Source of the DNA: Picocystis sp. L7
Lineage: Eukaryota > Chlorophyta > Picocystophyceae > Picocystales > Picocystaceae
Length of the DNA: 64,000 nucleotides
Assembly: GCA_020975725.1 (NCBI GenBank)
Contig: QXJR01000017.1
Location: 311,001-375,000, forward strand
Direction of reading: 5' to 3'
Below the pieces are notes generated by a model. That model made no database searches, had not been told where the DNA came from, and saw only the letters and a list, made by a program, of their open reading frames with translations. Shown here piece by piece: positions 1 through 9,546 of the stretch; position 1 is the first letter of the stretch, and each line of letters opens with the position of its first letter. A program made the translations under genes and the position numbers.

Positions 1-61
1 GAGTACACGTCACGACAACCGTCCTTCGCGTCGCAACCGCGTGCGCGTTTTGCTCGGAGCC

Positions 62-637
62 ATGGCGCTGCGCAGCACGCCGAAACGTCTGGCACCGACC
101 CTCCGAGGTGCTGCACGTCTCACGAGACGACCTGCATCCGTCTCGGCCGCCGTGTCGACCTCGTCCTTGGGCGACTTCACCGCCGTGGACATCGACGGGA
201 AGACCAGGAACCTCTCCGAGTTCGTCGGAAAGGTGTCTTTGGTGGTCAACGTCGCGTCCGAATGAGGCCTGACCGACCAGAACTACAAGGAGCTCGTCAC
301 CCTGTACAACACGTACAAGGCGAAGGGCTTCGAAGTTCTGGCCTTTCCTTGCAACCAGTTCGGGAAACAAGAACCGGGAAGCGAGGAGGACATCAAACAG
401 TTTGCAGCCAAGTACGGTGCGAATTTCACGATGTTCAGCAAGATCGATGTCAATGGACCGAACGCCCATCCCTTGTATGTGTGGCTCAAGGACAACCTTT
501 CTGGATTCATGGGTAGCAAAGACATCAAGTGGAACTTCGGAAAGTTCCTCTTGGACAAAGAGGGAAAGCCAGTGAAGCGTTATGCGCCTACGGACAACCC
601 CCTCAGCATCGTCCCAGACATCGAGAAGCTCCTCTAA
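62..637 (+). CDS. glutathione peroxidase, candidate selenoprotein (in-frame UGA at 263-265)
   Basis: This thiol/selenol peroxidase reduces hydroperoxides. It reads as a single 191-residue frame if the TGA at 263-265 is decoded as selenocysteine. The TGA follows NVASE exactly where the paralogue at 1934 has Cys (NVASEC-GFTDQNY), which is the family's catalytic position. Downstream, the conserved FPCNQFG block with its Gln, then KWNFGKFLLD with its Trp and Asn, complete the catalytic set, and the frame is clean to the TAA at 635-637. The first ATG is at 62. The roughly 45-residue Arg/Ser/Ala-rich leader resembles an organelle transit peptide. A form 2 SECIS-like hairpin lies in the 3' UTR at 682-758. 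The alternative, a pseudogene with one nonsense mutation, is less likely because everything else is intact and the hairpin is present. Confidence 0.85.
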
Positions 638-681
638 GCTTCCAACTATGCCTTCCAGGTAGGTGCACAACCAAACCAATG

Positions 682-758
682 GGCGAAACGACCCGATGAT
701 GCTGGCCCAGGAAAGCCCCTGGGCACTGGGCTCAGCTGAACTTTACATCGTTTACGCC
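682..758 (+). promoter_or_regulatory. candidate SECIS element (form 2) in the GPx 3' UTR
   Basis: Helix I pairs 682-691 with 748-758 (one bulged A at 754). The non-Watson-Crick core is ATGAT (696-700) against TGAA (737-740), giving tandem G.A/A.G pairs. Helix II is 10 bp (701-710 with 726-736, U732 bulged). The apical loop opens with unpaired AA at 712-713, and a 3-bp mini-stem (715-717 with 722-724) makes it the two-loop form 2 shape. It starts 45 nt after the stop. All core SECIS requirements are met by hand folding; no program was run. Confidence 0.75.
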
Positions 759-1933
759 GTGGAATGGTTGGGCATGTCTTCTGCGATGGCAGTAATGCAT
801 GTATTTGATTTTGCTAGGGACCCTTCCCAATGCACATCCTTATTTCTCTTCAACCGCTGTTGCCGAATGCCAAGTGGAGGCAGATTTGATGTGTGTTCTG
901 ATCCGACCTATACTACCAGAACGAATCCGTCCCCAACCAGTTGGACCTTTGTTAATCTTTGTGGGCGGTTGCTCTATGCGAAACAGCGTTCGGCAGCGCT
1001 CTTTATGGGAAAAAGTATACCGTGTTGCGGTGAATGCCAGGGGCGATGAGTACCCTTGGTTCCCATCAGCCCTTCATTAGAGCTTGCTGGCGAACAACAG
1101 TATCTTTGTCTACTTCAGCATCAGAGTCCCGAGCCCTTCAATGTTGGTATGGTGGAAGATCCTGTAAGACGTAGGGAGTTGCCATGCCTGCAGACTAGAC
1201 AAAGTCGCCAATTTGTTTGGTGGAAGGGATTACGGAGCGGTCACATTGATTCGCTTTACCTATGTGAACCCTTGCCCTTCCTACTCATGCCACGTTCGGG
1301 CATCGACGTGATGGAAAGCCTGCAAGGGTGGTGGGTGTTTGTCCTTTGCTGCAGTACGTGATTGGGCATGCCCATATTCATACGAGTTTTGCTGTTATTT
1401 CTCGTGGAGGGATGCTTCAAGAGGTCACTTGAACTAGGGTTGTTGCTGCGCGAGTGTGTATGATCTTGAGTCCTAATGTTGCATCCGCGGGGAACGTGCT
1501 TTGCTTCCTCTACAGGTTGGCGAGTCTGGCTGCAGTCTTTCACACACGAAGTTCGAGCATGATTTATCATTTGCATCTCTCCGGCGACAACATGTGCCAA
1601 ATTTCATCGTTCTTTGCACGGGACAGGACCAGTCCACGTATGCTTGCCGCGATCACACCGCACCCATCCCGCATCCATCCATGTGTCTCGATCGTGTTCG
1701 TTGCCGTTCCCCCTCCTCTTCCCTCCTCTGGTGCTGGATCTGCCTTCCACAGCACCAGCCTTGTATCCCCCATCCCCATCCGACCCACCTGCTTCCGTAC
1801 AGGAGGTCAACTCGCCCTGAACCCGTTGGATCGGGGCGGATGACGATCGTGTGGCTGAGAGCGCTCCACCTCGACAGCACTTTCGGGGGAGGTTCGTGGA
1901 GGGACTTCGAGTGCGACACAAACACGTCACACC
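759..1933. other. intergenic region between the two GPx genes
   Basis: The rest of the first GPx 3' UTR and the upstream region of the second GPx lie here. I see no conserved protein, tRNA or motif A/B copy. Open frames occur on both strands but overlap each other and resemble nothing recognisable. Confidence 0.5.
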
Positions 1934-2512
1934 ATGGCCATGCAATGCACCGCCGCCTCCAGGATCGCACCGGCATGGAAACGTGGCAAGGTTCGTGAGA
2001 GGAGAAACACGTCCGTCTGTGCTGCAAGCACCACCCTGAGCGATTTCGAGGCGGTGGACATCAACGGAAGGAAGCGCAAGCTGTCCTCGTACAGAGGGAA
2101 GGTGACGTTGGTGGTCAACGTGGCCTCGGAATGCGGATTCACGGACCAGAACTACAAGGAACTGGTCGATTTGTACAACAAGTACAAGAGGAATGGGCTA
2201 GAAGTCCTGGCCTTCCCCTGCAATCAGTTCGGCGGACAAGAGCCTGGATCCAACGGAGAAATCAAACAATTCGTAAACAAGTACGGAGTCAAGTTTCCAC
2301 TCTTCGGTCGCGTCGACGTTAATGGACCTTCGACACATCCCCTCTACAGCTGGCTCAAGGAGGAGAAGCGGGGACTTCTTGGGACCAAGGATATCAAATG
2401 GAACTTTGGAAAGTTCCTGTTGGACAAGCAAGGAAAGCCAGTCAAGCGCTATGCCCCAACGGACAACCCTTTGAAGTTGGAGGCGGACATTGAGAAGCTT
2501 CTCAATGCTTGA
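1934..2512 (+). CDS. glutathione peroxidase, Cys form
   Basis: A 192-residue thioredoxin-dependent-type glutathione peroxidase. The catalytic Cys sits in NVASECGF, followed by FPCNQFGGQEPG (Gln) and IKWNFGKFLLDK (Trp, Asn). The body is nearly collinear with the upstream Sec form, so the two are a tandem duplication. The N-terminus (about 35 residues, Arg-rich, no acidic residues until ASTTLSDFE) differs from its neighbour's and looks like a plastid or mitochondrial transit peptide. The start is the first ATG of the frame; a second ATG is two codons in. A TGTAA, the poly(A) signal of many green algae, occurs about 110 nt after the stop. Confidence 0.95.
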   Translation: MAMQCTAASRIAPAWKRGKVRERRNTSVCAASTTLSDFEAVDINGRKRKLSSYRGKVTLVVNVASECGFTDQNYKELVDLYNKYKRNGLEVLAFPCNQFGGQEPGSNGEIKQFVNKYGVKFPLFGRVDVNGPSTHPLYSWLKEEKRGLLGTKDIKWNFGKFLLDKQGKPVKRYAPTDNPLKLEADIEKLLNA

Positions 2513-3589
2513 GCAGAAGTGCCGAAGGCAGGAATGAAGTAACAATGGCTCCGGGCGAATCGATCTGCTTGCGTTGAACACCTTCAAGTGGCAGCTGCTC
2601 GACGTCAGTTGTACTGTTACCTATTGTAATCCTGACGATCCTGAATTTTTGAAGGATGAACACCACATTCCTTTTGTGAGGACAGTCCTTCAAGGGCGCT
2701 CTCTCATAGTGTTGGTCTTTCTGTGCTGAAGGGGTGCCATATCCACTGCTTCCTTGACTCCTTGATGCATGGTTTGAACACTAGGAAACTGATGACATGA
2801 CAGGGCAGTGTCAAGCAAGTGCCATAAAGTTATTCAGTCGAGCCAAACTGAACCATCGATACGCCAGGGTGTTCCACTACGAGCAACGGATACACTCGCA
2901 CATACGTTACCGTTGCAGTGGTAACACTCCCGTGTACGTGTCGTGGGCACCATTTACCCGCCACCGCACTTCAATTGCTCTCATATCTGTGCCCATGATG
3001 GAGGAAGATCGCCTTTGCTTCGTTTCCATGTTTCTCTCCGTACCACCAGCAACGCTGCACTACCAGGACCCATCCTACTGTTGCCCTACAGCTGTGCATC
3101 ATTCGGGAGGCTGCACTGGTGTGGATCCAACCGGATCATCACCCACACGTCCCATCTGCCTTGGCTGCAGTTCTCCTTGTATCTGTGGCCAACCAATCCT
3201 CTGCAACCTGTGGATGTCTGTTGGCTTGCATCTCCCACCGACCCTTCTCCCTCCCCGAAATTAACCGCCGAGTTAACTTGGGGTGGAGCCAACCGACACG
3301 TGACTTTTTGCGTGTCGGATCCACGTCGGCATCGCCGAGCAACACCGCCTTCCCGACGAGCACGAGGGACGAAAACGAGTCCTTCGCGTGGACGAGGCGA
3401 TCGAAGAGCACGTGAAGGATCCCAGGTCCGAAGGAGAGGCGAAAGCGAAAGCTGTGGAGCGGACGGTGGGTCTCGGAACCGAGCCCAACCAGTGCGGGAG
3501 AGGAAGACCTGGACACAACACCAACCGGGGCGTTGTAAAGGCGTTGTGTTGCATCGAAACGTCGTGGTGCTGGACTGAACAGGGCCGTG
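2513..3589. other. intergenic region with a motif A copy
   Basis: About 1.1 kb between the Cys-GPx stop and the RetSat fusion ATG. At 3261-3280 it holds TTAACCGCCGAGTTAACTTG, a double copy of promoter motif A, about 310 bp before the ATG. Nothing else is recognised. Confidence 0.5.
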
Positions 3590-6500
3590 ATGGCCTCGAA
3601 AGCGGCGGCGACGGGGAACTGGGGATGGAGGAGATCGCCGATGAAACGAGCAACCAAGGTCGAGATTCAACCAGTGCTTTGTACCCGACAACAGAACGTG
3701 AGGCGTAAGAGAGGAAAGGTTCCCAGGGGGCTAGCAATTCTAAGGAGTAATGCCAGAAAACACAGGCCAGCTAGGGATGTTCGCACCGGATGCTGGTCGC
3801 TGGAAGTGTCGGCAGTGACCGCCACCTTCGTGGTTGCAACCGTGGCGACCCTGCTCATACGGAGGGCCACACCAAGGGATGCAGGCAACGCTATTTTCTT
3901 GGGCGTCTTTGGCTCCATGCAGATAGTGGACCTCCTTCTTTGGATGGAGGAGAAACAACAAGGACTTGATGTGTGCAGCTTTGAAAACCGACTGGTCACA
4001 CGCATTGGACTCAGTATCATCATGCTGGAACCGATCGCAGCCTTGATTGGAACATGCGTTGCTAGTAAGCAGAAGCCTACACTTCAAGAGATCGCGTTTT
4101 ATGCGGCACTCTTTGTTGCAACACCTCTTGCTGCAACCACTGTCCCTCCAGACGCCATGCAACTTCCTTGTGCAGCAAAAATCGATGCTGGCCAACCTTG
4201 TGCTTCAGAAAGCAACATAGGAAAATGGAGCAATGTTTTGCTGGACATTGACAGCTCTTGCGCGTGCTCTACTATAACTAAGGATGGTAAGTCTGTTTGT
4301 TTCGCGTAAGAATGAAAGGAAAAGGTTGGTGCCCGAAGGGGCCGCCCACGAGAAAGGCGAACATGCCCCACCGGTTTGACGGTGCAGCATGCTCATTGAC
4401 TCATTGCTCAAAGTCCACTTGCAGTTTGCTGACGGCTTGTTGCTTTGCGCCGTATGCAGGGCACATTATGTATGGAGGTCAGGATCTCATCTATCATGGC
4501 TGGCTGCTTCCGAGGGTTGACCAAGTGCAAAGCTGGGTGATGAAAGAATTCGATGCAATCAAAGGAGGGACATGGGTTACGTTGGAACAACTGGGTGATG
4601 ACTGTATCGAGCCGCTGGGTTTTGTCAAGGGTACAAAGGAGATTCCACTCTTGATGCGGCTTGCATTCTTGCTTTCTATGGCAGTCCCTTATGCAACCAA
4701 AGTCAAGCCAGTGGCAGCTGGCTTGTCGAATGCATCCATCCTCGTTATCACTTGGCTTTTTGGGTATTTCAGTGACAGCCACGCATCCGTATGGTGTCTT
4801 GCTAATGTTGGGCAAGGTCTGCTTATGCTTGCAGATCCATACATCTGGCCCCCACATGTTTCTGCGACTGAAGGTTTGCTTCCGATGAATGCTGACGCTG
4901 CTCAAAGCCAGAGTGTACCCAGAAGAAAAGAGAAACGTAGGCTTTTCAAGGAAAAGGATGTTCCTGAGAACTTAGATGCCATTGTTATTGGAAGTGGAAT
5001 AGGAGGGCTCTCTTGTGCCGCTCTTCTGGCTAAGGCTGGAAAGAAAGTCCTGGTGCTCGAGAAGCATTACCGGCCTGGTGGCTGCACCCATGCCTTCACT
5101 GAGGTTGGAGACAACCAGTTTGACTCCGGCATCCATTATGTTGGTGCCGGGACCTTGATGAAAACTATGCTGGGTTATATTTGTGACACACCGGTGCACA
5201 TGGCAGCAATGGGAAGTAAGCAAGATGGATATCTCTATGATACCTTTGACCTGGGAGATCCAGCTAAGCTGATTGAGTACCGGAAAGGTCGTGAAGCTCT
5301 TGTTTCTGAACTACTCACAAAGTTCCCGGAAGAGAGGGAAGGTATTCTTCGTTACCTGGATCATGTGAAACGTTCGTCCTCAGCTACGGACACTTTGATG
5401 TATGCCAAATTTGTACCCAAGGGCTTTCCTTTTCGAGATGCAATTGTCTCCGCCTTGTACGGGAATACGCTGAAGTATGCACAAAACACGGCAGAGGAAG
5501 AAGTCAAGAGATTTGTAAAGGACAAGAAGCTGCAGGCTCTACTTGCTGCTGGGCAGATGATTGACTGGAATCTGCCTCCTGGAGAGGTCAGCTGGCTTGT
5601 AAGTGCAGGCATGATGAATTATTACATGAATGGTGGCTTTTACCCGGTGGGGGGCTCCAACACAATTGTAGAGAGTATCATTCCGACAATCGAAAAGGCA
5701 GGTGGAAAGATACTTTGCAACGCTTCGGTCTCTGGCATACACTTGGACGAAGGGACAGGTCGTGCCAGTGGTGTTGTACTCAAAAATGGGAAAGTTCTTA
5801 ATGCTCCTTGCATAATCAGTGCTGCGGGATATTCAAACACATTCGAGAAAATGCTAGCGCCCGAGAAGCTGCATCAAGCTGGCTATGATTTGGAAACGGC
5901 TCCATCAAAGGTTTTGCAGCCTTCCCACTCGCATGTGTGTGCATTCATATCGCTGGATGGACCATCAGAGCGCTTTGATTTGCACCCTTGGAACATCCAT
6001 TCCTTCCCTGAGCTCCCCAAGTACGAATATGACATCACAAAAATGCAGAAGGACTTCTACAGAGATCCTTTCAGTCAAAAGGAGCCACTTATTACATTGA
6101 CATGCCCCTCTGCCAAAGATCCTGCGTACAAGAAAGATTATCCCAACACGTCTAATGTTTTGTTACTTGCCGAAGGTATGCAGGATTGGTTTGCCGGTAT
6201 GCCAGATGTGGATGCAGCAGACAGAGGTGGAAGCACCCACGGAAAGAGATCTGAGGACTACAAAGCTTTCAAAAGCAAATTCGAGGACATGTTTCTTGAG
6301 AGATTATTCAAGTATTATCCGAAGACTCGAGGGCACGTCAGCCACATTGAGTTGAGCACACCCCTCACATCGGCACACTTTCTAAATTCACCGAAGGGAG
6401 CCAGTTACGGCCTCGAATGGACACCTGCACACTTTGATCCCAAATTGCAGGAAACATGGTTCCACCCCGTCACTAAGATTCCTGGACTTTATCTTTCAGG

Positions 6501-6639
6501 TGAACAAATAGGCTATGGCGGTTTTTACGGGGCTCTCGCTACAGGCTTCGCGACAGCCATGCATGTACTAGGTGCAGGCAAGTTCCTTGCATTGCTGGCA
6601 GGTTCTGATCTTATCATGCCAAAAGAAGAGAAAACGTGA
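3590..6639 (+). CDS. seven-helix membrane domain fused to a RetSat/CRTISO-family FAD oxidoreductase
   Basis: Two exons (3590-4286, 4460-6639; GTAAGT...GCAG intron, phase 1) give 958 residues. The first ~400 residues hold about seven hydrophobic helices, including a GVFGSMQIVDLLLWME segment that recalls DUF5765-type membrane proteins, although I cannot name the family firmly. A basic linker (RRKEKRRLFKEK) follows. The C-terminal ~550 residues are a complete all-trans-retinol 13,14-reductase / carotenoid isomerase-like domain: a dinucleotide fold VIGSGIGGLSCAALLAKAGK, then EKHYRPGG and FDSGIHYVG, ending in GLYLSGEQIGYGGFYGALATG. The likely substrate is a polyene or retinoid/carotenoid, with the enzyme tethered in a membrane. 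GTG at 3587 precedes the chosen ATG. The stop lies 40 bp from the convergent WDR5 stop. The intron lacks an in-frame stop near its 3' end, so retention would start a shorter protein at 4311. Confidence 0.85.
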
Positions 6640-6679
6640 ATAAGTTACAGAGTGTTTGTTTTATTTCAGCGTGACTGCG

Positions 6680-7769
6680 CTACAGTTCTTCCCACAACTT
6701 AATGGCCTTGTCACTCTCATGGGAGCACGAAGCGAACACGCTTTTGGTGGGATGGCAGTCTACGCATAGCACTGGGCTGCAGTGCCCTGCCCCTGGGGTG
6801 CTGCTATCTGGTCTGCCGTCAATCTTTTGTGCGAGATGTTTCTTTTGTAGATCCCAGATGTAAATGCCATGATCCTCCGAACCAGAAATGACCCACTTTC
6901 CCGTCTTGCTGGAGGTGCAAAACGCGGATACGATGCAGTACTTTTCATTGACATGCCCCTCGTACACCTTCAAGCAGGTCCCAGTGTCTACAGACCAGAG
7001 CCTGATCGAGTTATCTAGGGTGGCTGCAAGCACGTACTTTCCGTTGGGTGAGAACTTGGCGTAGGACACGGGCGGGTTGCCGGCATGCACAATGGTGCGT
7101 AAGCAATGCCCTGTTTCTGCATCCCACACCCTGCAAAGTCCATCGAAGCTGCTGGAGACCACTTGTTTACCATCTGCACTGAAGTCCACTGCAGTGATGG
7201 GATCTGAATGGGCAGGAAGGTCTTTGAGCAACTTCCCCGTCTTGACCTCCCAGAGCTTGACGGTTTCGTCGAAGCTTCCGCTGGCGAGCAGGTTGGACTG
7301 TGCGTTGAAGGCGCAGCAGAAAACGAAGTGTGTGTGTCCTCTCAGCACCTTGACGCATTTTCCTTCGCCTTTGGTGTCCCACAGCCGCAAGGTGCGATCG
7401 TCCGACGCGCTGCAAAGGTACCTGGAGTTGGTGGACCAGGCGACGCTCGAGATGCCCATGGTGTGTCCTTTGAGGACCATTTCGTGCGTTTTTCCCGCAC
7501 TTTCCGCCTCCTGCACGCCTCCTGCTTCCTTTGTCACGCTCTCCCAGTCCCAAACGCGCAACGTGCGATCTGCAGAAGCGCTCGCAAGCCTGTCCATCAC
7601 CAGGATCAGGACGGTCAGCCGACCGCGCCACACTTCCCTTCTCCGCCATGCGTTCCCTTTTCGCGGCCTTCCAGGCGCACCTCGTCCCGTCTGGCGAGAA
7701 CTTCACCATGGAAACCGCCCGTTCGTGCCCTTCCAAGTCGCCACGAAGCGCGAAACGCGACGTCGCCAT
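6680..7769 (-). CDS. WDR5: WD40 protein WDR5 (COMPASS/SET1 core subunit)
   Basis: Two exons (7769-7681 and 7589-6680, minus strand; a 91-nt intron starting GTGCGC and ending ACAG) give 332 residues. The protein is a seven-bladed beta-propeller: LKGHTMGISSVAWS, LRGHTHFVFCCAFN, LPAHSDPITAVDFS and YEGHVNEKYCI are successive blades, each ending in W-D or L-W. The blade order and the HVNEKYCI segment match WDR5, the histone H3 tail-binding scaffold of H3K4 methyltransferase complexes. The chosen ATG (MATSRFALRG) is the only ATG leading into the first blade; an upstream in-frame GTG is ignored. The gene is convergent with the RetSat fusion. A TGTAA lies within the reverse-strand 3' flank. Confidence 0.9.
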
Positions 7770-9546
7770 GCCTGCGGAATGCGCCACGAATGGACCGTCC
7801 ACCTTCGTCCCAAAACCCTACTCGAAAAGGGAAGGCCAAGACTGAACCTGCCTTGAACCGATCGAACAAGTGTCTCGGATGGTCTCCAGCAGAGAAACGT
7901 TGAGCAACGGACCGGAGGACGCAAGTGCACGTGGAGTTGGCGTTCTTCCTCGACAAGTGGTTGGTAGGGCCACCAAGGTTGAGAAGAAAGACAATTGGCA
8001 TGGAATGCTACACGACTCGATGTACCCGAATCATTCATCTACCTCTGACGGCATGAGAGGCCAAGAAGTGCCTCTTGCACAAATCTCGCAATAGGAATTG
8101 AAGCTTTTACCAATACGACTTCTAACCGTTGGCGTGAAACGCCTTTGTTGAGAGCGTGTCCATCTTTTCTCTCTCTTTGCCTAACCTCCAAGACCAAGCA
8201 AGATGGAGTTAGGGGAGACAAGCCCATGCTCGTTCCTCCAACAGGACGGCAAGGCATACCGGGCGTGGATTGGGATACCCCCCGTAGGAGCAAAAGGAGA
8301 CTCCGTAGGCCCCCGAGGTTGGGCACACTCCACATGCAAACGTATTGTATAAGGTTTTTACTTTCGTAAATTCAAGCAATAGTGAAAGCAAGAAAAGTAT
8401 AGAAGGTAAAGGAATGTTCAAGCCACATGGCACTATGTTCGAGAAGAATAGGTAATAGAGGATATCCAACTCCATGCCTCGATGCGGAGAATTGTGTGTG
8501 AGGGCACACCATCGGATCTTTGCCCGCCATCGTTGAAACCGCCATACAAATTTTTGAACGATAGATGTGGCATTTAGTCAAGGAGTATATTGCACATCAC
8601 TTTTTCTCGACCAAAGAATCATCTTTTCCCATTTCCCTTTATTCGTAAAGACCACTTGCACCCCTTCTCACATCTCCTCCCTCGCAAAAGTCTTGTATGA
8701 ATAGAGGACATAGGGAAGATGGTGGGGTAGAGAAAAGCTAAATTTGTACATCATCACCCCCACCATCGTGAAGGTCACTGGCACAAGGACTTGTGATGTC
8801 GAACTTACATGCTTAGCCACATCATATAGAACTCCCAACACCAAAATCGATTGCACGTCCTACTACAGTTGTTGTTCTCACAAGAGCTTCTATGTGCTTG
8901 CCCGTCCGCAACCCCTTCGACTCATTGGTGGCCATCACGCCGATAAAACTACAGACATCAAGTATGGTTTCGTTGGCAATCGACCGAGTGATTTGCATCA
9001 TTTGCGAAAGAAGATTCGAAGAGTTCCACCTCCCAAGGGATTTATAATGTGTTGTCCGATATTCTTTGGAATGGTTCGAATGGCTGCTACGTGTCTTGTG
9101 AAAATAGAGGAAAGTTGTAAATTGTGTCACGTGAGATGATTTGTGGAAGACTTGTAGCTCGTGCTCTAGAAAGGAAAAGTAACGATTACTGGTCGCATTC
9201 ACATTCATAATGCGATCCACAGTTGAGGTTGATTGAGGCTTGCGCTCCAGGACAATAGAGGGCATACATTTATTAGAGGAGATCTGTGCTCGGATCATGT
9301 TCGAATTTTCTTCGAATAAAATTGTTTGCTTGAGCTTCTATTAGAGGCAGCAGCGGTACTTGCCAACGACATGAGTGTGAGGTTAACATTTGTCCACCAG
9401 CAAACGCGTGCAAAGGCATCGAAGAAGAAACAGCAGCAAAGTTGGCAACATATCAAATGTTGCTAGAAATTGACCGAGTTAACAATCAGTAGAAGCAGTG
9501 GTTTAGACAGCATGCAAGGGCATCCATCGTATTTATTTTTCATACG
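7770..9546. other. long intergenic region between WDR5 5' end and HIRA 3' end
   Basis: About 1.8 kb. The part from about 8000 to 9500 is clearly more AT-rich than the gene bodies. No open frame on either strand resembles a protein family I know. No tRNA, motif A/B copy or terminal repeats were seen. It may be decayed mobile DNA, but nothing here proves it. Confidence 0.4.

Noticed and set aside
62-637. GPx with an in-frame stop as an ordinary pseudogene
   Set aside because: The stop is a TGA exactly at the Sec/Cys position, everything else is intact, and a SECIS-like hairpin follows.
8000-9300. Decayed transposon in the AT-rich gap
   Set aside because: Composition is suggestive, but no motif, terminal repeat or coding similarity could be found.
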